Position numbers and translations under genes: made by a program
Part shown: piece by piece, positions 1 to 8,839 of the stretch
Layout of the letters: each line of letters opens with the position of its first letter
Position numbering within the stretch: the stretch's first letter is position 1
Origin: Streptomyces pactum
Lineage (GTDB): Bacteria > Actinomycetota > Actinomycetes > Streptomycetales > Streptomycetaceae
Assembly (NCBI RefSeq): GCF_016031615.1
Contig: NZ_JACYXC010000001.1
Location: 4,092,001 to 4,156,000, forward strand
DNA length: 64,000 bases
Reading direction: 5' to 3'
Notes under the pieces: model-generated
What the model was told of the DNA's origin: nothing
Seen by the model: the letters and a program-made list of their open reading frames with translations, nothing else
The model's database searches: none

Positions 1-2
1 AC

Positions 3-647
3 CAGACCGAGCTGCGTTCCTGCCGCCAGTGCAACGAGCCGCCGGCTCCCCGGGGTTACACCACCTTCCGGCACATCTTCCTGCTCCCGGACGGCAGCAG
101 CGTGGTGCTGTGGGAGCTCCAGCACAGCGCCGGCCCGGGGGACGGCCTCCAGCACGAGCTGTACGCCGACGAGGAGGCGCTGCTGCGGGCGGAGCGGCGC
201 GCGCACCTGCGGACCGGCGGCACCAGCTGGGCGGAGGTCACCCTGGAGGGCCTCCGTCCCGAGGAGGTGCTGCGTACCCCGCTGCCGGTGGAGACGGTAC
301 GGGCGTACGTGGCGGACAACTCCGCCGACCACGCGCGGCGGGTGCTGCGCCGGGCGGAGAACGAGGACCGGCCGGGCAAGGACGTCGAGCGGCTGCTGGA
401 GACGGCGTTCGCGCACGACATCGCCCTCGCCCCCAAGCCCCGGCGGCGGTCGGGCGGCGAGGACACCACCTGGTGCCGCTTCTACGAGCACGCGTTCCTG
501 CTGGCCGGCGGGGACGAGATCACCCTCTGGGAGCTGGAGCACAACCTGACCAGCGACGGACGGCTGGTCTGCGAGGTCTACCTCGACGAGGGGGCGGCCG
601 AGATGGCGGCGGACCGGCGCGCCCGGGCCCGCGGCGTCGAGCTCTGA
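3..647 (+). CDS. DUF6227-like conserved protein, 5' end cut by window edge
   Basis: The reading frame is open from the first complete codon at base 3, so the true start lies left of the window; 214 residues are visible. I recognise it as the actinobacterial DUF6227 type, for which no function is established. The sequence is an internal duplication: a block near the start (FLLPDGSSVVLWELQH followed by E-L-Y-x-D-E) recurs about 140 residues later as FLLAGGDEITLWELEH followed by E-V-Y-x-D-E. Between the copies is a charged, probably helical segment. No signal peptide or membrane segment is visible in this part. The frame is sound; the family name rests on memory of similar Streptomyces proteins. 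Confidence 0.75.
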   Translation, partial: QTELRSCRQCNEPPAPRGYTTFRHIFLLPDGSSVVLWELQHSAGPGDGLQHELYADEEALLRAERRAHLRTGGTSWAEVTLEGLRPEEVLRTPLPVETVRAYVADNSADHARRVLRRAENEDRPGKDVERLLETAFAHDIALAPKPRRRSGGEDTTWCRFYEHAFLLAGGDEITLWELEHNLTSDGRLVCEVYLDEGAAEMAADRRARARGVEL

Positions 648-1409
648 CGCCGGGCCCGGCCGGGGACCCACTCGGCCGCGCGCCCGCCTGCCCCACATGG
701 CGGACACCGGCTCGCCCGCGCCGTGGGCAGCCGCCAGCCTGAGGGGATGGAGGCCGGCGCGGGTCCGTACCGTCGTGGGCGCCCGGAACGGCGTCCCTCG
801 TGCCCGGCCCGGTGGTGCACGCCCCCGGGCCGGACGTCCGCCTGCCCCCACCGGCCGGCCGGTGTCGCCGATCGGGTGACGCCGGCAACGGCCCGGCGCG
901 GGATCCCGTATCCCTCGGCACTCCTGCCCCGGGCGCCGCTCCCGTCCCGGCCCCCTGCTCCCGCTCCCGCCCCTGCTCCCGCCCCCGGGGCCGCGGCCCG
1001 TGGTGTCCCGGCCTGCGGTGACGCGCCCGCCGGCGCCCTCGCTGCCGCCGCTCCGCCGTCCGGTGGCGCGCCGTCCGCGAGCACGGGGGGCGGCGCCCCG
1101 CCGACCGGCAACGCGACGGCCGTCCCGCCGGCCGGTGACGCCCTGGCCGGTGACGCCCTGGCCGGTGGCGCCCCGGCCGGGGGTGTCCCGTCCGGTGGAG
1201 GTGCCCCGCCCGGTGGCACGGCGGTCCGGCGTGCCGGGTCCGGCCCGCCGCACCGCCGCCGAGCGCGCGGCACGGACCGCCGGTGAGCACCTGAGCCGGA
1301 CCGCTGCCGACTGCCCGGGGGCGCGGGCCGCCCGGGGTCGCGGGGTGCGGCGGGGCCGGGCCGGCGGAGAGCGGGAGTAGCCGGTGCGGACACCGGACGG
1401 CGGGGGGCG
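648..1409. other. 762-bp non-coding gap with GGTGACGC repeats
   Basis: I find no convincing gene here; open frames on both strands are shadows of very high GC. Between about 870 and 1240 the octamer GGTGACGC and close variants (GGTGGCGC) recur, including two adjacent 15-bp copies of GGTGACGCCCTGGCC at 1134-1163. The same core recurs in other gaps of this window, most regularly upstream of trmB. No clear terminator or promoter is visible. Confidence 0.5.
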
Positions 1410-2681
1410 GTGGGGGCGGCGGCGGTGACCGGCCGCGGGGCCGGGGCGCCCGCCGGGGGCGGCGGTGCCAACGGCCGGGAGGCGGACCGGGAGCGGCGGC
1501 GGAACCGCAGGTTCGCCGGCTGGCTCTCGGCCGCCCTGATCGCGGGCGGGGTGGTCTTCGACCTGCTGACCCCGCGGAACGTGTCGGCGGCACCGTTCTT
1601 CGCGGCCGCGCCGCTGATCGCGGCCCCCTTCGCCACCTTCGCCGTCACCGCGTTCACCGCGGCGGCGTCGGTCGGCACCGCCCTGGTCCTGATGCTCTGC
1701 CACGGGTTCGACGGCCCGCACGACCGCACCGAGTCGCTGTTCGAGTTCGTCACCGTCCTCACCGTCGCGCTGCTGGCCCTCGCCACCAACCGGGTGGTCC
1801 GCCGCGGCGGCCGGAAGCTCGCCTCGGCACGCGGCATCGCGGCGGCGGTGCAGCGGGCGGTGCTCCCGGTGCCCCCCGCGGTGGTCGGCGGGCTGGGGGT
1901 CGCGGCGCGTTACGAGGCGGCGCAGGCCGATGCGGGCATCGGCGGCGACCTGTACGCGGTGCAGGAGACGCCGCACGGGGTGCGCGCCGTGGTGGGGGAC
2001 GTACGGGGCAAGGGGCTGGGCGCGGTGGAGGCCGTCACGGTGGTCCTCGGCGCCTTCCGCGAGGCGGCCGAGGAGGAGCCCGACCTGGAGGGGCTCGCGG
2101 GCCGGCTGGAACGGGCCCTGGACCGGGAGGGGCGGCGCCGGGCCAACCTCGACCAGGTGGAGGGCTTCACCACCGCGGTGCTCGCGGAGATCCCGCCGGG
2201 CGCCTCCACCGTCCGGCTGCTCAACCGCGGGCACCCGCCACCGCTGCTGTTCCTCCCCGGTGGGGGCGTCCGGACCACCGAGCCGGCCGTTCCGGCGATG
2301 CCGCTGGGGATGCGCGAGCTGGGTGAGTGGCCGGACCGCGCGGACGAGCTGGCGTTCCCGCCGGGGGCCACGCTGCTGCTCTTCACCGACGGGGTGACCG
2401 AGGCCCGGGACGCGCACGGCGTCTTCTACGACCCGGCCGGCCGGCTGGGGGACCGGACCTGGCCGGACCCGGACACCCTGCTGGACGCGCTGGTCACCGA
2501 TGTCGTCCGGCACACCGGGGGAGCGGCGGCGGACGACATGGCGCTGCTCGCCGTCCACCGCCCGGGGGAGTCCGGGGAGCCGGCGGCAGAACCCGGCCCG
2601 GTGGAACGGAACCGGACCGGCCCCGGGAACGGTCCCGGGAACGGTCCCGCCCCGAGCCGGGACGGTTCCGGCCCGGCCTGA
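1410..2681 (+). CDS. Membrane-anchored PP2C (SpoIIE-type) serine/threonine phosphatase
   Basis: A 423-residue protein. After a Gly/Ala/Arg-rich N-terminus there are hydrophobic segments at about residues 35-55, 60-90 and 108-130, so the N-terminal third is membrane-embedded. Residues about 150-390 form a SpoIIE/PP2C_2 domain, with GGDLYAV and VGDVRGKG as metal-binding motifs, then LNRGHPPPLL, LLLFTDGVTEARD and a final DDMALLAV. Such proteins dephosphorylate anti-anti-sigma factors in partner-switching networks; the partner is not evident here. The GTG at 1410 is the longest start and a GTG at 1425 is equally possible; neither has a strong ribosome site. The tail repeats GNGPGNGPAPSRDGSGP. Confidence 0.88.
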   Translation: MGAAAVTGRGAGAPAGGGGANGREADRERRRNRRFAGWLSAALIAGGVVFDLLTPRNVSAAPFFAAAPLIAAPFATFAVTAFTAAASVGTALVLMLCHGFDGPHDRTESLFEFVTVLTVALLALATNRVVRRGGRKLASARGIAAAVQRAVLPVPPAVVGGLGVAARYEAAQADAGIGGDLYAVQETPHGVRAVVGDVRGKGLGAVEAVTVVLGAFREAAEEEPDLEGLAGRLERALDREGRRRANLDQVEGFTTAVLAEIPPGASTVRLLNRGHPPPLLFLPGGGVRTTEPAVPAMPLGMRELGEWPDRADELAFPPGATLLLFTDGVTEARDAHGVFYDPAGRLGDRTWPDPDTLLDALVTDVVRHTGGAAADDMALLAVHRPGESGEPAAEPGPVERNRTGPGNGPGNGPAPSRDGSGPA

Positions 2682-3065
2682 TCCCACACGGGCAGGAGGG
2701 ACCGGACGGGAGAGACCCGGACGGGAGGGACCCCGGCCCCGGCGCCCGAAGTCCCCCCGGCCGCCCCGTCCCACCAGCCGGGCACGGCCGCCGGGTCCGG
2801 TCCGGCCCGCGCGGCGACCGGCGCCCGGCACGGAGAGTGATCACCCATGACCGTTCCGGATAACGATTGGCGCACGATCACGCGCGCCCCCGTTTCACGC
2901 TCGCCTTCAACCCTCAGGGAATTGCCCGGTTCTGACCTTGAACACCCCAAAGATTCCCGGCCACGACCAACGGATTCGGTGCAGCGGCTTGGAATCGCGT
3001 CCCGGCTTCTATTAACGTTCGATAACGCAGCGCGGTCGTCCCAGCCGCCAGAAGGTGGCACCGTG
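2682..3065. other. Gap upstream of the riboswitch, with a possible promoter
   Basis: No gene is seen here. The stretch shifts from GC-rich low-complexity sequence to the least GC-rich DNA of the neighbourhood around 2930-3030. TTCTATTAACG and CGATAACG near 3005-3025 could be -10 regions of the promoter that makes the riboswitch leader. I cannot place a -35 box with confidence. Confidence 0.35.
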
Positions 3066-3222
3066 CGCCGTCGCCGAATCCCGCACGCACCACGGCAGAA
3101 GACAAGCAGTGACCAGCAGTACCAGGGAACCGGGGAACCACCATCCTTGGGGTGAATCGGGCCGAAGCCGGCCCGTAGGAGACCTTCCTGCTCCGAACCC
3201 GTCAGCTAACCCGGTAGGCGAG
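3066..3222 (+). promoter_or_regulatory. ydaO (c-di-AMP type I) riboswitch
   Basis: The leader carries the conserved blocks of the ydaO/yuaA class in the right order: CGCCGAATCCCGCA near 3072, GGGAACCGGGGAACC near 3124, TTGGGGTGAATCG near 3148, CCCGTAGGAGACC near 3173, and CCGAACCCGTCAGCTAACCC followed by GGTAGGCG at 3192-3220. It ends just before the ribosome site (GGGAAGGAAAGGAG, 3224-3237) of the M23 peptidase gene. This class binds cyclic di-AMP and usually switches the downstream gene off. In actinobacteria it commonly precedes cell-wall hydrolases such as rpfA, which matches the gene found here. Confidence 0.93.
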
Positions 3223-3246
3223 AGGGAAGGAAAGGAGTGCGCCTCC

Positions 3247-4401
3247 GTGGCGTCCAACAGGTCTGCCCTTGACGAGGCACCGTACGGCTCCCTCACCGGA
3301 CCGGCCGACGGCGCCGACCCCGCGACCGCCACCCTGACCGCCGGCGAACCGGCGGGCGGCGAGTGGAACCCCACTGCCGAGTCGCTCGCCCCGGTGCGCC
3401 GCAGGCACCGGGTGGTGAAGCAGCGCGGCACCATGGCACGGAGCGGCGCGGTCCTCGGCGTCGGCGTGATCGCCGCGGTCGGCGCGGGCGGCATGGCGAC
3501 CGCCAAGGACCGTCCCAACCCGCCGATCTCGATGCCGGACCTCGCGCACCTCGCCGACGACGTGACGGATGCGCTCCCCGCCGTGCAGGACCTGCCCGGC
3601 ATCGGGCCGCTCCTCGCCGGGGAATCCGGCGAGGAGACCGCCGGCGCCGTGCCGGCCCACGGCTCCCCCCAGCCCTTCTCCCAGGTCGGGCTCACCGCCC
3701 AGGACCGCGCCAACGGCACCACCGACGCGGGCGAGGCACTGCGGGCCCGGATCATGCGCCAGGCCGAGCAGCAGCAGACCGCGGCCGACGAGGCCGAGCG
3801 CGAGGCGGCGGTGCGGGCGGCCACCGAGGCGGCGAGCGAGGCCGCGGCGGAACAGAAGGCGCAGGAGGAGGCCGAGCGTGAGGCCGCCGCGAAGGAGGCC
3901 GAGCGCAAGGCGGCGGCCGAGGCCGAACGGAAGGCGGCCGAGGCGAAGCGCAAGGCGGCGGAGGCCGAACGGAAGGCGGAGGCCGACCGGCTGGCCGAAC
4001 TCGCCGGCTCCTACGCGCTGCCCCTGTCCTCCTACACCCTCACCTCCACCTTCGGTGAGGCCGGCGACATGTGGTCGGCGAACCACACCGGTCAGGACTT
4101 CGCCGCGCCCACCGGCACCCCGGTGAAGGCGGTGCACGGCGGCACCATCACCGAAGCCGGCTGGGCGGGCGCCTACGGGTACCGCATCGTGCTCACGCTC
4201 GACGACGGAACCGAGGTCTGGTACTGCCACCTCTCCTCGATGGTCCGCACCTCGGGGTCGGTGTCCACCGGCGAGGTGATCGGCCGGGTCGGGGCCACCG
4301 GCAACGTCACCGGCCCGCACCTCCACCTGGAGGTCCGCCCCGGCGGCGGCGCGCCGATCAACCCGCTGTCCTGGCTGCGCCAGTTCGGCCTCAACCCCTG
4401 A
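3247..4401 (+). CDS. M23 family metallopeptidase (cell-wall hydrolase)
   Basis: A 384-residue secreted or membrane-tethered peptidoglycan endopeptidase. GTG at 3247 is the start because a purine-rich ribosome site lies 9 bases upstream, directly after the riboswitch. Residues about 62-85 (GAVLGVGVIAAVGAGGMATA) form a membrane segment or signal anchor. Residues about 165-255 are an Ala/Glu/Lys/Arg-rich coiled coil. The C-terminal LytM domain has the zinc ligands H280-x3-D284 (HTGQDF) and H358-L-H360 (PHLHLEV). The family cleaves peptide cross-bridges, and the long coiled coil resembles divisome-linked M23 proteins. Expression is expected to respond to c-di-AMP. It is convergent with the next small gene. 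Confidence 0.93.
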   Translation: MASNRSALDEAPYGSLTGPADGADPATATLTAGEPAGGEWNPTAESLAPVRRRHRVVKQRGTMARSGAVLGVGVIAAVGAGGMATAKDRPNPPISMPDLAHLADDVTDALPAVQDLPGIGPLLAGESGEETAGAVPAHGSPQPFSQVGLTAQDRANGTTDAGEALRARIMRQAEQQQTAADEAEREAAVRAATEAASEAAAEQKAQEEAEREAAAKEAERKAAAEAERKAAEAKRKAAEAERKAEADRLAELAGSYALPLSSYTLTSTFGEAGDMWSANHTGQDFAAPTGTPVKAVHGGTITEAGWAGAYGYRIVLTLDDGTEVWYCHLSSMVRTSGSVSTGEVIGRVGATGNVTGPHLHLEVRPGGGAPINPLSWLRQFGLNP

Positions 4402-4529
4402 CCGCGCCCGGGCCGGCCCGCACACCCGCCGGCCCGGCGGACCCGCCCACCGGCACACCGGCGGCCCCGGTGCTCTCCCCTCCTGCCACCGGCGCCACCG
4501 GCGCCGCCGGACCCGCTCCGGCCGCGCCG

Positions 4530-4832
4530 TCAGGGCCGCCGGTCGGCCACGGCCCAGGAGGCCACGGCCACCGCGCCGGCCACCGCGAACACCGACGGCC
4601 AGGCCCCGACCTTCTTCGCCAGCGGGTGTGACCCGGCGAACGCCGCCACGTACAGGCCGCTCAGCGCCGCGGCGGTCCCCGGGCCGGCCTTCTCCCGCCA
4701 GCCCCGCGCGGCCACCGCACCGGCGGCGGCGAGCGCCACCCCGCCCAGCGGACGCCGCTTCGTCCAGCGCGCCACCCCGTATCCGCCGACGAGTCCGCCC
4801 GCGGCCACGACACCTGCCGGAATGCCGGCCAT
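4530..4832 (-). CDS. Small integral membrane protein
   Basis: A 100-residue protein starting MAGIPAGVVAAGG. ATG at 4832 is preceded on its strand by GAGGAAGAGGTTGGTGCC, which contains a good ribosome site. It has two or three hydrophobic stretches: about residues 5-20, 30-43 and 81-95. A positively charged loop ARWTKRRP follows the first stretch and WREKAG separates the next two, giving the look of a small polytopic inner-membrane protein. I know similar conserved Streptomyces proteins but no function. It is convergent with the M23 peptidase gene and divergent from the GNAT gene. Confidence 0.75.
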   Translation of the reverse strand: MAGIPAGVVAAGGLVGGYGVARWTKRRPLGGVALAAAGAVAARGWREKAGPGTAAALSGLYVAAFAGSHPLAKKVGAWPSVFAVAGAVAVASWAVADRRP

Positions 4833-4976
4833 GGCACCAACCTCTTCCTCGGTTCGTAGAACAGTTGCCGTGCCCATTCGACCGCATCCGGCACCGGGTT
4901 TCCGCACCGGACGGTCACAGCACGCCGCCGTTCCGGCAACAGGGACGGCACTCGCCGCCGAACAGGAAGGACGCCC

Positions 4977-5558
4977 GTGCCCGCGCCCCGCCTCACCTAC
5001 CGCCCCGCCACCCCGGACGACGAGGAGCAACTGGCCGCCCTGGACACCTCCTTCACCACGGACACCGTCCACCGCGTGACGGCCGGCCCGACCGGCTTCA
5101 CCATCCGCCCCGAACCGGTGCACCCGCCCCTGACCAAGCACTTCCCGGCCGACGACGACGAGGACGAGGACGATGACGACGCACCGAAGCACACCGTGGT
5201 GGCGCTCGACGGTGACCGGGTGTGCGGCTTCGTCGCGGTGGATCACGAACCCTGGAACGCCCGGCTCACCATCCGCGACATCGCGGTCGCCCCCACCCAC
5301 CGCGGCCACGGCATCGCCGGCGAACTCATGACCCGGGCCTACGCCTACGGCCGGCAGCGGGGCGCCCGCCACGTCTGGCTGGAGGTCACCCACCTCAACG
5401 CCCCCGCCATCCGCGCGTACCAGCGGATGGGCTTCACCTTCTGTGGCCTCGACACCACCCTCTACACCGGCACCCCCTCCGAGGGCGAAATCGCCCTCTT
5501 CATGAGCCGTTCGCTCCCGACCGCTCCGGACGCGCCAGGGCCTACCTCGCGGCCTTGA
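4977..5558 (+). CDS. GNAT family N-acetyltransferase
   Basis: A 193-residue acetyltransferase, with GTG start preceded by AGGAAGGA. Residues 6-20 (YRPATPDDEEQLAAL) are the usual GNAT entry strand. Motif A is IRDIAVAPTHRGHGIAGEL, with the acetyl-CoA-binding R-G-H-G-I-A loop, and motif B is HVWLEVTHLNAPAIRAYQRMGFTFCGLD. The substrate is unknown. An acidic run of Asp/Glu at residues about 58-68 (DDDEDEDDDD) is unusual. The last 17 bases overlap the 3' end of the convergent helicase gene. The C-terminal tail after the last GNAT strand may therefore have been altered when the neighbouring island arrived. Confidence 0.9.
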   Translation: MPAPRLTYRPATPDDEEQLAALDTSFTTDTVHRVTAGPTGFTIRPEPVHPPLTKHFPADDDEDEDDDDAPKHTVVALDGDRVCGFVAVDHEPWNARLTIRDIAVAPTHRGHGIAGELMTRAYAYGRQRGARHVWLEVTHLNAPAIRAYQRMGFTFCGLDTTLYTGTPSEGEIALFMSRSLPTAPDAPGPTSRP

Positions 5559-8500
5559 CGGAGTAGGTGTAGACATCAGCTGGAAGCTCATAGCGCAACT
5601 TCCATACGATGCCCATGGGCTTGCTTCCGGAGTGGGTGTCGTACTCGGCCGGGCCGAGCAGCATCCAGGGCTGCGCCCCGCCTATGTCGGACTTTTTATA
5701 GCGACGCACGAAAAGTAGAACGTGGCTACCAAGTTTTTTATGGTTCTGGTATCGCTGCCCGGTTGGTGAGGCCTCCGACGTCTGATTCTGGGATTCCCAG
5801 TGGAAGGAGTCGGAGGTTATCGCATGGTCCTTGTAGCGGGTCTGCGGGGAGAAGTCCTTCTCATCTTTCTCTAGGGTGATGAAGAGGGCATCTGTTTTGA
5901 CTCCGGGGCACCACTTGACGCCCTCCCTGAAGTGTCCCGGCAAGAACCCGGTGAGATTGGCTTCCCCGAGAGCAGGCAGTATCTCTTCGCGGCTATAGGA
6001 AGCATGGATCTGTAGCGGGGAGTCGGCGTAGTCCTCGTGTGTTCCATCGAGTGGGATGGGGTAGTGGTCGGCGTGGTCGAGGTTGTAGGCGAGCAGGTCG
6101 CGTAGCTCGCGACGGAAAGCTGGATGCTGTCGGAGGTACTCGAAGCCGGCGGTGTAGCTCGTGAACCCGCCACCCAGTGGCCACAGCGAGAAGAACAACA
6201 TACGGGCATAGGCTTGCTGTTGGGTGCTGAGTGACTCATAGGCGGGGGCGTCATCGCTCACCAACAGACGATACGCCGCAACGCGTTGAGGATCACTGAC
6301 ATGCAGGAAGGAAGAGACGCGCTTGAGGAGCTTCTCTTCCCCTGCTGGCGCCGTTCCTGGAAGAAGTCTTGCCCTTCGAAGCAGATCTGTCCACGAGCCA
6401 TTTCCACGATAAATCTGCTTGAGTTCTCTACGGCTTTCTCGCAGGTAGGCGCCGAGCTGTGTCTCGCCATACTGGGCAACCTCCTTGGCGAGTTGTTGGA
6501 CGTTGACCCTCAGTTGCGACTGGATATTTTCCAGGATGCGCTGCTTGGATACCGGATCCAAGATGATGTGACAACCCGAAGGCAATTGGGGGAAATCTCG
6601 CTCTATGTGGTCGGCGAGCCGCTGCCTGGAGAAGTTGGTGAGCGCTCGGAACTGTTCCTCGAAGCGAAATTCCTTGCGGTGCTGGCCGATGAAGTCGAGA
6701 ACCGTAAGGACAGCCTTGTGAGGGGTGCGCCGCAACCCGCGTCCCAGCTGCTGGAGGAAGACCGTAGCGCTTGAGGTGGGTCGGAGCAGGAGCAGGGTGT
6801 CCACGTCCGGGACGTCCAGCCCCTCGTTGAACAGATCGACGGAGAACAGGATCTGTACCTTGCCGTCCCGAAGATCGTCGAGGGCCTGGGCTCGCTCTGC
6901 CCTCGGGGTGGTGCCGTCGAGAGCCTTGGCGTTGATCCCTTCCTGGCAGAAGACGTCCGCCATGAACGTGGCATGGGCGACGGTGACACAGAAGCCCAGG
7001 GCCCGCATGGTGGCAGGGTCCGACACCTTGTCTCGCACCTGTCTCACGATGAGCTGTGCACGCTCCTGGTCACCTGCGTAGACCTTGCCCAGCTCACCCG
7101 TGTCATAGCTGCCGTTGCGCCAGGCGACCCCTTGCAAGTCGGTTTCGTCGGCGATCCCGAAGTAGTGGAAGGGGCTGAGGAGGTCATTCTCCAGTGCTTC
7201 CCATAGACGCATCTCGGCCGCAATGCGCCCGTTGAAGAACTCGTCCTGGACGTTACGGCCATCCATGCGTTCAGGCGTCGCAGTCAGGCCGAGCAGTTCG
7301 ATGGGGCGGAAGTGATCGATGACTCGTCGGTAGGTGGGCGCGACACCGTGGTGGAACTCATCGATGACGACCACGTCAAAGTGGTCGGGGGCGAGCTGTT
7401 CGAGGGAGCGGGCGTTGAGGGACTGAACGCTGGCGAAGACGTGTCGCCAGTGCTTGGGAACGTCTCCCCCCACCAGAAGCTCGCCGAAGGTGGGGTCGCC
7501 GAGGACGTTTCGGTACGTCCTGAGTGACTGCGCCAGGATCTCCTGCCGATGTGCAACGAAGAGCAGCCGGAGTGGCTTCCCTCGGTGTTGTTCTCTGAGG
7601 GTCCGGTAATCCAGGGCAGCCATGACTGTTTTGCCGGTTCCGGTGGCAGCAACGAGCAGGTTCCGGTGGATCTTGTGGATCTCTCGCTCGATGCGGAGCC
7701 GTTCGAGCATGTCCTCCTGATGCGGGTAGGGACGCACCTCCCGCCGGGACAGTGTCAGAGCCGCGGGCCCGGGTAGCCCTTGGCTGCTGGCATGGGCCAG
7801 GGCCTCGGCCAGCCGTGCGCCATCCTTGTCGGGGTCGTACGGTTCAAAGGCGGCATCCGACCAGTAGGTGTCGAAGGTGGCCTCGAACTTCTCCAAGACA
7901 GCGGGGGTGGCCACCGATGACAGTCGAACGTTCCACTCCAAGCCATCGAGGAGCGCGGCCTTGGAGAGGTTGGAGCTGCCTATGTAGGCCGTGTCGTAAC
8001 CGCTGTTTCTCCGGAAGAGCCAAGCCTTCGCGTGGAGCCGTGTGGACCGCAGTTCGTAGTTGACCTTGACCTGTGCTCCGAACTCGGTCACCAAACGATC
8101 CAGCGCCCGCTGCTCTGTTGCCCCCAGATAGGTGGTCGTGATGAGGCGCAGCGGAACGTTCCGCTCGCGGGCCGATCGCAGCGCCTCTTCCAGAACACGC
8201 AGACCATGCCACTTCACGAAGGCGCAGAGCAGGTCTACCTGGTCGGCGGTTGCCAGTTCCGCCCGTAGCTCAGACCCCAGGTTGGGGTCTTCCGGAGCAT
8301 TGGTGATGAGTGCCGCCTCCGAGAGTGGGGTGGCGGGACGGATGCTGTACACGCCGGGAGCTTCCTCCTCAGCGACGGCGGTGAGTTGGCGCGGTCCGTC
8401 TGCCACGAGGTCGATCCACTGGTGCGCGCCGTCGAGCGTGCCTATCGATTCGAGTATCTGGTTCGCCGCGCCGACCTGCTGCTCCGCAGGAAGCTGAGTA

Positions 8501-8688
8501 AGAACCCGGTGGACGGTCTCGGCAATGTGACGCGCGAGCACCTGAGGCGTAGAGCCGGCGCCCACGTGCTGCTCGATAGCTCGCCAGGTGCCCGCATCCA
8601 GCTGCTGGAGCCGCCCTTCGAGCCGGTGTGTGATGAGGCGTTCGTACAGGCCCGGCCGTGCTGTGAACTCCATGCCGTCGTCGGTCAT
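5542..8688 (-). CDS. PLD-domain/SF2 helicase with DUF3427, probable defence protein
   Basis: A 1048-residue protein, ATG at 8688 after a GGGGGGCAGGA ribosome site. After an N-terminal helical region (1-120) comes a phospholipase-D-like module at about 135-270 with one H-x-K motif (H219, K221) and GSSNLS at 237-242. The superfamily 2 helicase core follows: Walker A ATGTGKT (348-354), DEFHH box (443-447), LTATPER (468-474), and motif VI LQQLGRGLRR in the second RecA domain. The C-terminal third, to YTYSVKAAR, fits DUF3427. This architecture is known in bacterial genomes, often near restriction genes, and is suspected to act on foreign nucleic acid; the biochemistry is not settled. GC is clearly lower than in the flanks. 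It shares a divergent promoter region with the nuclease gene. Confidence 0.9.
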   Translation of the reverse strand: MTDDGMEFTARPGLYERLITHRLEGRLQQLDAGTWRAIEQHVGAGSTPQVLARHIAETVHRVLTQLPAEQQVGAANQILESIGTLDGAHQWIDLVADGPRQLTAVAEEEAPGVYSIRPATPLSEAALITNAPEDPNLGSELRAELATADQVDLLCAFVKWHGLRVLEEALRSARERNVPLRLITTTYLGATEQRALDRLVTEFGAQVKVNYELRSTRLHAKAWLFRRNSGYDTAYIGSSNLSKAALLDGLEWNVRLSSVATPAVLEKFEATFDTYWSDAAFEPYDPDKDGARLAEALAHASSQGLPGPAALTLSRREVRPYPHQEDMLERLRIEREIHKIHRNLLVAATGTGKTVMAALDYRTLREQHRGKPLRLLFVAHRQEILAQSLRTYRNVLGDPTFGELLVGGDVPKHWRHVFASVQSLNARSLEQLAPDHFDVVVIDEFHHGVAPTYRRVIDHFRPIELLGLTATPERMDGRNVQDEFFNGRIAAEMRLWEALENDLLSPFHYFGIADETDLQGVAWRNGSYDTGELGKVYAGDQERAQLIVRQVRDKVSDPATMRALGFCVTVAHATFMADVFCQEGINAKALDGTTPRAERAQALDDLRDGKVQILFSVDLFNEGLDVPDVDTLLLLRPTSSATVFLQQLGRGLRRTPHKAVLTVLDFIGQHRKEFRFEEQFRALTNFSRQRLADHIERDFPQLPSGCHIILDPVSKQRILENIQSQLRVNVQQLAKEVAQYGETQLGAYLRESRRELKQIYRGNGSWTDLLRRARLLPGTAPAGEEKLLKRVSSFLHVSDPQRVAAYRLLVSDDAPAYESLSTQQQAYARMLFFSLWPLGGGFTSYTAGFEYLRQHPAFRRELRDLLAYNLDHADHYPIPLDGTHEDYADSPLQIHASYSREEILPALGEANLTGFLPGHFREGVKWCPGVKTDALFITLEKDEKDFSPQTRYKDHAITSDSFHWESQNQTSEASPTGQRYQNHKKLGSHVLLFVRRYKKSDIGGAQPWMLLGPAEYDTHSGSKPMGIVWKLRYELPADVYTYSVKAAR

Positions 8689-8839
8689 GTCCTGCCCCCC
8701 TGGCGTCTCGCATGTGGGGGCTGTTCTACCAGCCGCGAGCGTCCTCAGACGTGGGTGGTGGCCGGTCGGTGGAAGAAGTTGATGACAGAACGTGACCGTT
8801 TGCTGATGGTGTCAGACCCTTCATGCATAGTTTCTGGCC
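8689..8839. promoter_or_regulatory. Divergent promoter region of the helicase/nuclease pair
   Basis: This 151-bp region separates the two divergently transcribed island genes and must hold both promoters. On the plus strand CATAGT at 8826-8831 lies 8 bases before the ATG of the nuclease gene. There is no ribosome site between them, which suggests a leaderless transcript starting at or near the ATG. No convincing -35 box is seen. The helicase side has a normal purine-rich ribosome site. Confidence 0.4.

Noticed and set aside
520..1593. Two overlapping minus-strand frames of 350-420 codons in the first gap
   Set aside because: They are Pro/Arg/Ala-rich, overlap each other and both flanking genes, and lack motifs.
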